A stretch of 37,662 nucleotides of DNA from Bacteroidales bacterium. Its GTDB lineage: Bacteria; Bacteroidota; Bacteroidia; Bacteroidales; P3. A program made the position numbers and the translations under genes. Location: the NCBI GenBank assembly GCA_017428115.1, contig JAFRRK010000088.1, forward strand, positions 1 to 37,662, in the 5' to 3' direction. This document shows positions 16,471 to 25,078 of the stretch, one piece after another; positions within the stretch are counted from its first letter, which is position 1; each line of letters opens with the position of its first letter. Below the pieces are notes generated by a model. The model worked only from the letters and a program-made list of their open reading frames with translations, was not told the origin of the DNA and made no database searches.

Positions 16471-17331
16471 TTAGAGCAAACGCATGCCGCCTAACGCACT
16501 GAGCAGTGCCGACGGGGGCTGCACATTGGCAGGGTACAGTGCGTAAACAGCGGCACCGCTGCCCGACATGGCGGCATAGGCTGCCCCATGGTCGTAGAAG
16601 AGCTGCTTCAAACGGGCTATGGCGGGATGGTGGGGAAAGACGGTGGCTTCGAAATCGTTAACTACCGTTTCCCTCCATGTGGACACGGGCTGCCGCAAGG
16701 CTTGGCACAGAGGGCTGGTAGCGGCTGTATCGTAGCAGGGGTTATCTTTCGCACTATCCAAGCAGAGGCCGGCATAAGCCTCGCGGGTGCTTACAGCCTC
16801 GTCGGGTTTGGCAAGCAGCAGGCGGTAGCCCTCCAGCGGATTGAACGGTAGCGGCGTCAGCCTGTCGCCTATGCCGGTGGCATAAGAGGGTACGTTGTCG
16901 ATAAAGAAGGCACAATCGGCACCTAGCCGTGCGGCATACCCCTTTAGCTGTTGCACGCTGAGCCCCAACGACCCGATCTCGTTGAGCATCTTCAGCACAA
17001 AAGCAGCATCGCTGCTACCTCCTCCCAGTCCGGCTCCGAAGGGAATGCACTTGTGCAGATGCATCTTGACCGAGGGCAATTGCGGGTAGTCAGCCTTCAG
17101 CACATGATAGGCCTTGACGCAAATATTGTCGGAAGGTGGGCAGTCGATAACGATGCCGTCGGAGGTGAAGAGACACTCACCAGCGGGTGAAGGGCAGGAC
17201 TCAATGGTCAACTCGTCATATAGCGGCACGGGCAGAAAGACACTTGCCAAGTCGTGGTAGCCGTCATGGCGGCGGCGAAGCACCCGCAACCCTAGATTTA
17301 TTTTACAATTAGGCGCTGTCTTCATGATCAT
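16471..17331 (-). CDS. ispE: 4-diphosphocytidyl-2-C-methyl-D-erythritol kinase
   Basis: IspE is the GHMP-family kinase of the non-mevalonate isoprenoid pathway. The 286-residue protein starts with NCKINLGLRVLRRRHDGYHDL, the substrate-binding region, and has the glycine-rich ATP loop GAGLGGGSSDAAFVL and a C-terminal MSGSGAAVYALY. The start ATG at 17331 overlaps the TGA of the upstream PhoH-family gene (ATGA), which suggests translational coupling; a second ATG at 17325 is possible. The 175-base gap to fba contains the fba promoter and no clear terminator. Confidence 0.96.
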   Translation of the reverse strand: MIMKTAPNCKINLGLRVLRRRHDGYHDLASVFLPVPLYDELTIESCPSPAGECLFTSDGIVIDCPPSDNICVKAYHVLKADYPQLPSVKMHLHKCIPFGAGLGGGSSDAAFVLKMLNEIGSLGLSVQQLKGYAARLGADCAFFIDNVPSYATGIGDRLTPLPFNPLEGYRLLLAKPDEAVSTREAYAGLCLDSAKDNPCYDTAATSPLCQALRQPVSTWRETVVNDFEATVFPHHPAIARLKQLFYDHGAAYAAMSGSGAAVYALYPANVQPPSALLSALGGMRLL

Positions 17332-18311
17332 TGGGGATTAGAGGGTTTCTCTTCAGCCGCTGCAGCCATACGGTCGTAGGCACGTATTATCTTTGTAACC
17401 AGCTTATGCCGTATCACATCGCTGTTGTCCAGCTGGATGATGCTGATGCCGTCAATGCCGTCGAGAATGCGGGTGGCCTGCACTAGGCCCGACTGCTGGT
17501 GGCGGGGAAGGTCGATTTGGGTGATGTCGCCGGTGACGACAAACTTGGCATTGCGCCCCATGCGGGTGAGGAACATCTTGAGCTGGGCGGAGGTGGCGTT
17601 CTGAGCCTCGTCGAGGATGACGAAGGCGTTGTCTAACGTGCGGCCGCGCATGAAAGCCAGGGGGGCAATCTCGATGGTGTTGTCCTCCCAATACGAGAGC
17701 AGTTTCTGCTGGGGAATCATGTCGCGCAGGGCGTCGTAGAGGGGCTGAAGGTAGGGGTCGAGCTTGTCGCGCAGGTCGCCGGGCAGAAAGCCCAGGTTCT
17801 CGCCCGCCTCAACTGCAGGCCGGGTGAGGATGATGCGGCGTATCTCCTTGTTCTTGAGAGCGCGCACTGCGAGCGCCACGGCGGTGTAGGTCTTGCCGGT
17901 GCCGGCAGGGCCGATGGCAAAGACCATGTCGTTCTGTTTCACTGCCTCCACCAGCCGCTTCTGGTTGGGCGTACGTGCCCTGATGAGTAGTCCGTTGCGA
18001 CCATGGACGAGGATTTCTTCGTTGGTCTCGGCCTCGGGGGTGGAACCGCCGCTTTCGAATATCTGCATGATGACATTCTCGTTGAGGCGACCCACTTTTT
18101 CGTAGTAGGTCATCATGGCCTGCAGCTTGCCTTCGAAGTGGTCGATGTCGTCGGTGTTGCCCACCACCTTAAGCATCTCGCCCCGGACTATCAGCTTTAG
18201 CTTGGGGAAGAGGATTCTCACAAAGTCGAGTATCTTGTCGTTATCGCCCCAAAAGCTTGTATAGTCAATCTCTTCGAGCGAAAATATTTTTTCATTTGTC
18301 GGTTCTTCCAT
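17328..18311 (-). CDS. PhoH-family ATPase
   Basis: The 327-residue protein has an N-terminal KH-like region ([20 protein letters not shown]) and then the PhoH helicase-like ATPase: Walker [33 protein letters not shown], Walker [12 protein letters not shown] and the conserved [10 protein letters not shown]. The family is widespread and linked to RNA metabolism and ribosome assembly or stress; the precise reaction is unknown. I chose ATG 18311 (MEEPTNEK), since the upstream GTG overlaps the promoter-like box. The gene overlaps ispE by four bases. Confidence 0.93.
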   Translation of the reverse strand: MEEPTNEKIFSLEEIDYTSFWGDNDKILDFVRILFPKLKLIVRGEMLKVVGNTDDIDHFEGKLQAMMTYYEKVGRLNENVIMQIFESGGSTPEAETNEEILVHGRNGLLIRARTPNQKRLVEAVKQNDMVFAIGPAGTGKTYTAVALAVRALKNKEIRRIILTRPAVEAGENLGFLPGDLRDKLDPYLQPLYDALRDMIPQQKLLSYWEDNTIEIAPLAFMRGRTLDNAFVILDEAQNATSAQLKMFLTRMGRNAKFVVTGDITQIDLPRHQQSGLVQATRILDGIDGISIIQLDNSDVIRHKLVTKIIRAYDRMAAAAEEKPSNPQ

Positions 18312-18315
18312 GATG

Positions 18316-18323
18316 CAAATGTA
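18316..18323 (-). promoter_or_regulatory. Possible -7 box abutting the PhoH-family ATG
   Basis: The minus strand reads TACATTTG immediately before CATCATGG. It matches TAnnTTTG, but only four bases separate it from the chosen start codon, so transcription would begin at or next to the ATG. No TTTG is seen at the right -33 spacing. It could be chance or a leaderless promoter. Confidence 0.3.
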
Positions 18324-18732
18324 CACATTTTTTTTTACACACTGCCGTCCGTAACAAAAAAAAGCACCTTAGAGCCCATTCTTTGCACACTGCAGCCCAT
18401 GGCCACATCTGTTGAAGGTTCGTGACGGCTACACCCTAATGTAATGGTTTCTAAGGACGATTGTCGCTTCGTAAACAGCAAGCGATAGACAAAAGAACGT
18501 AGACGAAACGAGGATTGAACGACGCTTGGACGAGCAGAGAAGGGCTGGACGGCGGCCGTGGAAGGTGAGAAGAGAGGGCAAAGAGCGACTGGAAGGAATG
18601 AAAAAAAAAGATATATACGGCAGGAATGAAAAAAAAATTGTATTTTTGTAGTCGCAGAAATAGGGGCACAAAGGTTGCCACTGACGCAATATATGTTTGA
18701 ATTTTAATAAGTAACAATTAAATATAGACATT
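18324..18732. other. Divergent spacer between PhoH-family gene and ROK kinase
   Basis: This 409-base gap separates oppositely oriented genes. It includes a poly-T/poly-A pair near 18331 and 18357, a more G/C-rich middle (18375-18600) without any convincing reading frame, and a direct repeat of GGAATGAAAAAAAAA at 18595 and 18623, 28 bases apart. TATTTTTG at 18641-18648 matches the -7 consensus for the plus-strand ROK gene, about 85 bases before its ATG. I see no RNA gene. Confidence 0.5.
18641..18648 (+). promoter_or_regulatory. Likely ROK-kinase promoter -7 box
   Basis: TATTTTTG fits TAnnTTTG and is preceded by an A-tract (18629-18637). No TTTG is present at the expected -33 position, though the duplicated GGAATGA-plus-A-tract block lies just upstream and could take its place or bind a regulator. 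Confidence 0.45.
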
Positions 18733-19737
18733 ATGCAGAACACCTACGCAATTGGAATTGATGTCGGAGGCACCAACACCGACATGGGACTGGTGCGTGA
18801 CGATGCAACAATAGTGGCACGCCGCAGCATCCCCACAACTAACTACACACAGCTGGAGCCATACGTACACGACATCATGGAGCAAATAGAGTCGATGGTG
18901 GCGGCGGGCGACAACGACAAGGGGGTGGAACATATATCCCTCGGCGAGCTGACAGGTATTGGCATCGGCGCACCCAACGGCAATTTCTACACGGGCTGCG
19001 TGGAGTGGGCGCCCAACCTGCCCATCAAGGGTTTGTTGAAGTTTGAGGAGGAGTTTCACAAGTATGTGGACTGCCCGGTGGTGCTGAGCAACGATGCCAA
19101 CGCGGCCGCCTACGGCGAGTATGTGTATGGCGGAGCGAGATGGATGGAGCATTTTATCATGATTACGCTTGGCACGGGCGTGGGCAGCGGCATAGTGGTG
19201 GACGGCAAGCTGGTGCACGGCCATACGGGCACAGCGGGCGAGTTGGGCCACAACATATTGATTCCGGGCGGGAGGCAGTGCAGCTGCGGCCGCAAGGGCT
19301 GCCTGGAGGCCTACACCTCGGCACGCGGCATAGTGCAGACCTATGTGGAGCTGCGCCAGCAGAAAGGAACCCCCGCCGAGGCGGCACAGCATAGCGACTG
19401 GATTGGCGCGGAGGTGCCAGACAAGGAGATCAGCAGCAAGATGATAGGCGATGCCGCCAACGCTGGCGACCCCCTCGCCGTGGAGACCTATGCCCAGGTG
19501 GGCGAATGGCTGGGCCTGGCATGTGCCAACGCCTGCACCTTCTCGGCTCCACAGGCCATATTTCTGATGGGCGGCCCCACCAAGGTGGGCGCACCGCTTT
19601 TGGAACCTTTGAAGAGGTCGTTTGAGAAGAATTTGCTGAACATCTACAAGGGAAAATGCGATATACTGATGTCGCAACTGAAAGCTAACGAGGTGGCCAT
19701 TTTGGGTGCGGCAGCTTTGGTGAGACTGAGGAAATGA
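18733..19737 (+). CDS. ROK-family sugar kinase (glucokinase-like)
   Basis: ROK kinases phosphorylate glucose or related hexoses in the cytoplasm. The 334-residue protein has an N-terminal phosphate loop GIDVGGTNTDMGLV, the catalytic aspartate D121 in LSNDANAAAYGEY, and a ROK zinc site: H173 in GELGHN with C183, C185 and C190 in CSCGRKGC, followed by LEAYTS. There is no N-terminal helix-turn-helix, so it is a kinase rather than a repressor. The specificity (glucose, mannose or N-acetylmannosamine) cannot be read from sequence. The next gene downstream is an exported mannosidase, which makes hexose or mannose plausible. Confidence 0.93.
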   Translation: MQNTYAIGIDVGGTNTDMGLVRDDATIVARRSIPTTNYTQLEPYVHDIMEQIESMVAAGDNDKGVEHISLGELTGIGIGAPNGNFYTGCVEWAPNLPIKGLLKFEEEFHKYVDCPVVLSNDANAAAYGEYVYGGARWMEHFIMITLGTGVGSGIVVDGKLVHGHTGTAGELGHNILIPGGRQCSCGRKGCLEAYTSARGIVQTYVELRQQKGTPAEAAQHSDWIGAEVPDKEISSKMIGDAANAGDPLAVETYAQVGEWLGLACANACTFSAPQAIFLMGGPTKVGAPLLEPLKRSFEKNLLNIYKGKCDILMSQLKANEVAILGAAALVRLRK

Positions 19738-19750
19738 ATGGATGGCTTAG

Positions 19751-19827
19751 TTTAGAGTTTAGGGGTTAGAGTTTAGGGTTTAAATTTAAATTTAGAGTTT
19801 AAAGTTTAGAGTTTAAAGTTTTATTGA
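19751..19827. repeat. Eleven degenerate heptamers (TTTAGAG/TTTAGGG)
   Basis: Units run in unbroken seven-base register from TTTAGAG at 19751 (TTTAGAG, TTTAGGG, GTTAGAG, TTTAGGG, TTTAAAT and so on). They are the reverse complement of the AAACTCT/AAACCCT units at 971. The array fills most of the 138-base gap between the ROK kinase and the GH92 gene. Confidence 0.75.
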
Positions 19828-19875
19828 GTTTAGAGATAGTGAGGACGAGTAGTTAGTTATTAGATATATAAAGAG

Positions 19876-22791
19876 ATGAAACGATTGTTTTTTACAATAT
19901 GTGCCGCCACGTTGTTGCTGGCGGCATGCGGTAGCGGGCTTACGCGCTATGTGAACCCTCTGGTGGGTACCGACTTTCACGGCCACACCTACCCCGGTGC
20001 TATAGCTCCCTATGGGCAGATACAGCCCAGCCCCGACACTAGGCTGGAGGGCTGGGACGGCTGCAGCGCCTATCACTATAGCGACGACACAGTGTATGGT
20101 TTCAGCCACACTCACCTGAACGGCACGGGCTGCGAGGATTATGGCGATGTGCTGCTAATGCCTGTGATGGCCGAGGGCGAGGATTGGCACTTCACTAAGG
20201 AGATGCCGCAGGCGGAGTTCCGCTCCAAATTTTCGCACCGCAGCGAGGATGCCACCCCCGGCTATTACCGTGTGGTGTTGGACCGCAACAGGGTGATGGT
20301 GGAGCTGACGGCCACACAAAGGGTGGCAGCGCACCGCTACTCGTTTCCACGCAACGGGAAGAAAGGCTTTTTGGTGGACCTGCGACACAGGGACAAGGTG
20401 CTGTCGGCAGGCTTCGAAAAGCAGCAGGCAGGCTTGCTGTGCGGCTGGCGCGAGAGCGACGCATGGAACCCTCACCAGAAGTGTTTTTTTGCCCTCGAAT
20501 GCAGCGAGCCCATTAAGGAGGTACGCTACTACGACGGCGGACTGAAGGCTCTGGTGGTGTTGGCCGACGACTGCCAACAGGCCGAGGTGTATGTGGCTGT
20601 ATCGGGCGTTGACTGCGAGGGGGCACGGCGCAACCTGGCCACCCGCATGGATAAGTCTTTTGACGCGCTACGTGCCGAGACCCACGACAGCTGGGAGAAG
20701 ACACTGGGCAAAATAGTGGTGGAAGGTGGCAGCCGCAAGGAACGGCAGAACTTCTACACCGCGCTGTACCACTGCTACACATCGCCCTATCTGTGGAGCG
20801 ATGTGGACGGCCGATACCGCGCCATGAACGACACGGTATACAGGTCTGAGACTCCGATATACACGGTCTTTTCGCTGTGGGACACCTACCGTGCCCTGCA
20901 CCCGCTGATGACTATTGTGGAGCCCAAGATTACGGAAGATTGGGTGAATACGATGTTGAACCAGTATGAGACGGGCGGTGAGCTGACCATGTGGGAGCTA
21001 TCGGCTCATGAGACGCACTGCATGATAGGCTACCACGCCTGCCCAGTGATACTGGCTGCACAGCAGGCAGGCCTGCTTGACGACTGGAGCGAGAGCCGCC
21101 GCCTGAAGCTGCTGGAGGGCATGATAGCCACCTCAAACCGCACAGAGGCCCATCAAGCCTATGCCGCACAGGGCTATCTGGACAGCCAGGAGGACAACGA
21201 GTCGGTGTCGAAGACTCTGGAATATGCATACGACGATTGGTGCATAGCCCGCTACGCACTGCACGAGATGACCCACGACAGCGTCGCCGACACCACGGCC
21301 AGATACAAGTATCTGAATGAGGTGTACGACACTTATATGCGACGCGCACAGTCGTGGCAGAACATCATGGACGATCAGGGCTTTATGCACGCCCGCCGCA
21401 ACGGGGGCTTCGTCACCCCATTCGACCCGGTGGAGGTGAACAACCATTATACCGAGGCCAACAGCTGGCAATACAGCACCTACGTGCCGCACGATGTGGC
21501 AGGGTGGATTGCCCAGATGGGCGGCAAGGAGAAGGCTGAGAGGTTTCTTGACTCGCTCTTCAACTCCAGCAGCGAGACCAGCGGCCGCGACCAGAGCGAC
21601 ATTACCGGCATGATTGGCCAATATGCCCACGGCAACGAGCCGTCGCACCATGCGGCATACCTATATGCCTATGTGGGTGCGGGGGACAAACTGGACGCGG
21701 TGGTGCACCGTGTGCTGCACGAGCTGTACACCCCCGAGCCCGACGGACTGTGCGGCAATGAGGACTGCGGGCAGATGAGCGCATGGTATGTGATGAGCGC
21801 GATGGGGTTCTACCCGGTATGCCCAGGCAGCGGTGAGTATGTGACGGTGACCCCTCTGTTTGACCGTGTGACGATACACCGCGAGGGCGAGGGCGACCTA
21901 GTGATAGACCGCAAAAGATGGCAGGCGGGCAAGTTTTGGGACCTAAAGAATGTGTTCGACGAAAGCCAACAGACGTTTCCCGCAAAGCTACGCTGCACGC
22001 CTTCACCTTACTTCAACGACTGGCAGCCAAGGTTTGAGGATTCGACATGGGTGACGCTGAAGGCACGCATGCTGACACCCGACTCGAAGGTGCGCATCTA
22101 CTACACCCTCGACGGTCGCCAACCCGACAGCAACGCACACCTATATAATGGGCCCATACTGGTGAAAAACGACATGACCATCCACGCCGTGGCTTACGAC
22201 CCACAACAAGGATACAGCCATGTGGTGAGCCAGAGCCTCAAACGTTTCATCGCCGACAAACGGCTCACCTATATCACCAAGCCTGCACCACAATACACCG
22301 AGAATGGTGCCGAGGGACTGGTGGACCGCCTTTATGGCACCACGAACTACCGCATAGGCGGCTGGCAGGGCTGGACGGGCGATATGGAGGTGGTGGTGGA
22401 CCTGCTACAACCCAAGTCGCTGGTAAGTGTGGGCGTAGACTGCCTAGAGAATATGCGCAGCTGGGTATTCTTCCCCACCAAGGTGGAGGTGAGTGTGTCG
22501 AACGACGGCAAGAACTACACTCGCTGGGGAATGGTGGAGAATACCGAATTCGAAGCTGTGCGCGAACGTCAGGAGGAGAGTGTGCAGCACACCTTCACCT
22601 GCCACGGAAACTACACCACCGCCCGCTATGTGCGCATCAAGGCCACCAATTATGGCAAGATGCCCGACTGGCATATCAGCGCAGGCGAGCAGGCATGGCT
22701 GTTTGTTGACGAGATAGAGATAGGGTCGTATATGCCCACCTTTATCAATACGTTTGGAACCTCATCGGAATCACAATCTATAGAAGAATAA
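19876..22791 (+). CDS. GH92-family alpha-mannosidase lipoprotein
   Basis: GH92 enzymes are calcium-dependent exo-alpha-mannosidases, often acting on N-glycans or yeast mannan. The 971-residue protein begins with a lipoprotein signal (MKRLFFTICAATLLLAACGS), so it is membrane-anchored. The GH92 N-terminal sandwich follows (YVNPLVGTDFHGHTYPGA, FSHTHLNGTGCEDYGD). In the catalytic domain E527 in YTEANSWQY aligns with the acid, and D630 in CGNEDCGQMSAW lies in the conserved aspartate motif near the base. After about residue 730 come a chitobiase-like segment (YYTLDGRQPDSN) and an F5/8 type C-like carbohydrate-binding domain (GGWQGWTGDMEVVVDL to ARYVRIKA). The following lipoprotein gene is five bases away. 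Confidence 0.96.
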   Translation: MKRLFFTICAATLLLAACGSGLTRYVNPLVGTDFHGHTYPGAIAPYGQIQPSPDTRLEGWDGCSAYHYSDDTVYGFSHTHLNGTGCEDYGDVLLMPVMAEGEDWHFTKEMPQAEFRSKFSHRSEDATPGYYRVVLDRNRVMVELTATQRVAAHRYSFPRNGKKGFLVDLRHRDKVLSAGFEKQQAGLLCGWRESDAWNPHQKCFFALECSEPIKEVRYYDGGLKALVVLADDCQQAEVYVAVSGVDCEGARRNLATRMDKSFDALRAETHDSWEKTLGKIVVEGGSRKERQNFYTALYHCYTSPYLWSDVDGRYRAMNDTVYRSETPIYTVFSLWDTYRALHPLMTIVEPKITEDWVNTMLNQYETGGELTMWELSAHETHCMIGYHACPVILAAQQAGLLDDWSESRRLKLLEGMIATSNRTEAHQAYAAQGYLDSQEDNESVSKTLEYAYDDWCIARYALHEMTHDSVADTTARYKYLNEVYDTYMRRAQSWQNIMDDQGFMHARRNGGFVTPFDPVEVNNHYTEANSWQYSTYVPHDVAGWIAQMGGKEKAERFLDSLFNSSSETSGRDQSDITGMIGQYAHGNEPSHHAAYLYAYVGAGDKLDAVVHRVLHELYTPEPDGLCGNEDCGQMSAWYVMSAMGFYPVCPGSGEYVTVTPLFDRVTIHREGEGDLVIDRKRWQAGKFWDLKNVFDESQQTFPAKLRCTPSPYFNDWQPRFEDSTWVTLKARMLTPDSKVRIYYTLDGRQPDSNAHLYNGPILVKNDMTIHAVAYDPQQGYSHVVSQSLKRFIADKRLTYITKPAPQYTENGAEGLVDRLYGTTNYRIGGWQGWTGDMEVVVDLLQPKSLVSVGVDCLENMRSWVFFPTKVEVSVSNDGKNYTRWGMVENTEFEAVRERQEESVQHTFTCHGNYTTARYVRIKATNYGKMPDWHISAGEQAWLFVDEIEIGSYMPTFINTFGTSSESQSIEE

Positions 22792-22796
22792 TAACT

Positions 22797-23033
22797 ATGA
22801 AACTTAAAATTGCACTAATCCTAGCCTTGGGCGCAATAGCCCTCACATCGTGCGACAGCAAATCGTGCCGCTGCTATGACCTGGTAGGGACACGTTGGAC
22901 GGGCCCGAACACCTCGTATGTGGTCGCCGGCACACGCTGCTCCGATCTGAACAACAGTAACCGTAAATGCAATGAAATGGACGACCCGATAATCGACCCA
23001 GCCGACATCGGAGTGGACACGAAGAAAAAGTGA
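22797..23033 (+). CDS. Small cysteine-rich lipoprotein of unknown function
   Basis: The 78-residue product has a lipoprotein signal peptide (MKLKIALILALGAIALTSC, lipobox LTSC). The mature part is about 60 residues, with four more cysteines after the lipid-linked one (KSCRCYD, GTRCSD, NRKCNE), which could make two disulfides. The C-terminus is acidic then ends in lysines. No domain is recognised. It begins five bases after the GH92 stop, and its own TGA overlaps the tsaD ATG (TGATG), so it is probably translated as part of one operon. Confidence 0.85.
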   Translation: MKLKIALILALGAIALTSCDSKSCRCYDLVGTRWTGPNTSYVVAGTRCSDLNNSNRKCNEMDDPIIDPADIGVDTKKK

Positions 23034-24055
23034 TGCAGACAGCGAAAGTCAACGCCACTATATTGGCCATTGAATCGTCGTGCGACGACACCTCGGCAGC
23101 CGTGCTGCGCGGCGACCGCATACTATCGAATGTCATCGCTTCGCAAAAGGTGCATGAGCAGTATGGAGGTGTAGTGCCAGAGCTGGCATCGCGCGCCCAC
23201 CAGCAGAACATAGTGCCTGTGGTGGATGCCGCCATCAAAAATGCCGGCATCGCAAAAGAAGAGCTGGAGGCAGTGGCTTTCACCCGAGGACCCGGGCTGC
23301 TGGGGTCGCTAATGGTGGGGGTATCGTTTGCCAAGAGCTTTGCCCAGGCACTGGAGATACCGCTAGTGGAGGTGAACCACCTGCAGGCCCATGTGCTGTC
23401 GCACTTCATAAAGGAGGGGGATGACAGCCATGTGCCACAGTTCCCATTCGTATGCCTGCTGGTGTCGGGCGGACACACACAGATACTGCTGCTGCGCGAC
23501 TATTTCGACATGGAGGTGCTGGGGCAGACCATCGACGATGCCGCTGGCGAGGCAATAGACAAGGCTGCCAAGATTATGGAGCTGGGCTACCCCGGCGGCC
23601 CTATCATCGACCGGCTGGCTAAGGAGGGAAACCCCGACGCATACCATTTTGCCACTCCCCATATATCGGGCAACGACTATAGTTTCAGTGGCATAAAGAC
23701 CTCGTTTCTCTATTTCCTGCGCGACCGGCTGGTGGAGGAACCCGACTATATCGAAAGGCACAAGGCCGACCTGTGTGCCTCTATACAGCAGTGCATCGTA
23801 GGATTTCTTATAAAGAAGCTGGAGAAAGCGGTGAAAGAGTGCGGGGTACGTCAAGTGGCAATAGCAGGTGGGGTGTCGGCCAACAGCCTGCTGCGCAGCG
23901 AACTGACACGGCTGGGGGAACGGCATCGTTGGAAGGTGTTTATCCCCAAATTTCAGTTCTGCACTGACAACGCCGCCATGGTGGGCATAGCAGGTTATTT
24001 CAAATACTTAAAAGGAGAGTTGGCAGACATATCCCTGCCACCATACGCACGATAG
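23033..24055 (+). CDS. tsaD: tRNA N6-adenosine threonylcarbamoyltransferase TsaD
   Basis: TsaD, with TsaB and TsaE, transfers the threonylcarbamoyl group to A37 of ANN-decoding tRNAs. The 340-residue protein starts ATILAIESSCDDTSAAVL, has GGVVPELASRAHQ, and carries the metal-binding H116 and H120 in NHLQAH. ASKHA-fold motifs LLVSGGHTQILL and IAGGVSANSLLR are present, as is CTDNAAMVGIAG. I chose ATG 23033 over the GTG one codon before, because it makes a one-base overlap with the lipoprotein stop. The PorP/SprF gene follows nine bases later. Confidence 0.97.
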   Translation: MQTAKVNATILAIESSCDDTSAAVLRGDRILSNVIASQKVHEQYGGVVPELASRAHQQNIVPVVDAAIKNAGIAKEELEAVAFTRGPGLLGSLMVGVSFAKSFAQALEIPLVEVNHLQAHVLSHFIKEGDDSHVPQFPFVCLLVSGGHTQILLLRDYFDMEVLGQTIDDAAGEAIDKAAKIMELGYPGGPIIDRLAKEGNPDAYHFATPHISGNDYSFSGIKTSFLYFLRDRLVEEPDYIERHKADLCASIQQCIVGFLIKKLEKAVKECGVRQVAIAGGVSANSLLRSELTRLGERHRWKVFIPKFQFCTDNAAMVGIAGYFKYLKGELADISLPPYAR

Positions 24056-24064
24056 GGGTAGAAC

Positions 24065-25039
24065 ATGAAGAGGACACTTTCGATACTGGCACTGGCACTG
24101 ACGCTCACCACCCTAAGAGGGCAGGACATCCATTTCTCGCAAGTGGATGCCAACCCTATGCTGCTGAATCCCGCCTATGCCGGATTCTATGACGGGACCG
24201 GACGCTTTGGAGTGATATATCGCAACCAGTGGGCTAGTGTGAGTGTTCCCTATCAGACGTTTGCCCTAACGGGCGAGATGGCCTTGTGGCGTAACAATAC
24301 GCACCGCAAAGGAGTCAGCATCGGCCTGTCACTTTTTTCAGACCATGCAGGCACCCTACAATATGGCACCACCTCGGGACACCTGTCGCTGGCCTACTTC
24401 ACTGCTCTATCGCGACATGGAAACAATTTCATTTCCATGGGACTTGATGGCGGTTTCGCTCAGTCGGGTTTCGACCCTTCTCGTGCCGAGATGGAAGACC
24501 CTACGGAACTGATTGCCACACCGTCCACCTACTACCCCCTGTTGGGCGCAGGCGTGGCATGGTACTGGCAACCCAGCGGTGACTTCCACACCAAGATAGG
24601 TTTTTCGATACGCAATATCAACCAACCAAACATCAGTTATCTTGGACTGGACAACACCTACTTGCTGCGACGCTACAGCCTGTTCGCCCGTGGCGAATAC
24701 CGCCATTGGCAGACATGGTCGCTACTGCCAGTAGTGATGTTCCAGACGCAAGGAGACTACCGCGAACTAGTGTATGGGGCCGACGTGAAATGGTATCTGG
24801 TGGAAAACGGCCATCACCAAATCAGCCTGCGCGCAGGCCTTGCCCATCGCCATGGCGACGCACTGATTGCCAACCTGCTCATGGAATACGACGCCTTCCT
24901 GTTCAATTTCTGCTACGATGCCAACATCTCGGGCCTTGCCGTTGCCTCCAACACGATAGGGGCATTCGAGATAGGCATAGTATACCGCATGTCAAAAGGC
25001 AACAAGAAGACCAAGGCACTGAAATGCCAGCCATATTAG
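24065..25039 (+). CDS. PorP/SprF-family outer-membrane protein
   Basis: The 324-residue protein has a signal peptide (MKRTLSILALALTLTTLRGQ) and the family's characteristic opening DIHFSQVDANPMLLNPAYAGFYDGTGRFGVIYRNQW. Alternating strands through the rest end in an EIGIVYRMSK segment. PorP/SprF proteins are outer-membrane components associated with the type IX secretion system and gliding in Bacteroidota; many genomes carry several paralogs, often next to OmpA-like genes, as here. Whether this copy belongs to the core secretion machine cannot be told from the window. Confidence 0.93.
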   Translation: MKRTLSILALALTLTTLRGQDIHFSQVDANPMLLNPAYAGFYDGTGRFGVIYRNQWASVSVPYQTFALTGEMALWRNNTHRKGVSIGLSLFSDHAGTLQYGTTSGHLSLAYFTALSRHGNNFISMGLDGGFAQSGFDPSRAEMEDPTELIATPSTYYPLLGAGVAWYWQPSGDFHTKIGFSIRNINQPNISYLGLDNTYLLRRYSLFARGEYRHWQTWSLLPVVMFQTQGDYRELVYGADVKWYLVENGHHQISLRAGLAHRHGDALIANLLMEYDAFLFNFCYDANISGLAVASNTIGAFEIGIVYRMSKGNKKTKALKCQPY

Positions 25040-25078
25040 AATTAGAACCAGTTAATGACAGAATATAGTTTTTGAAGT

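Noticed and set aside
18718-19677. Minus-strand frame of 319 codons covering the ROK kinase
   Set aside because: It mirrors the ROK gene, whose motifs are complete; the His/Ala/Leu-rich translation is typical of an antisense shadow.
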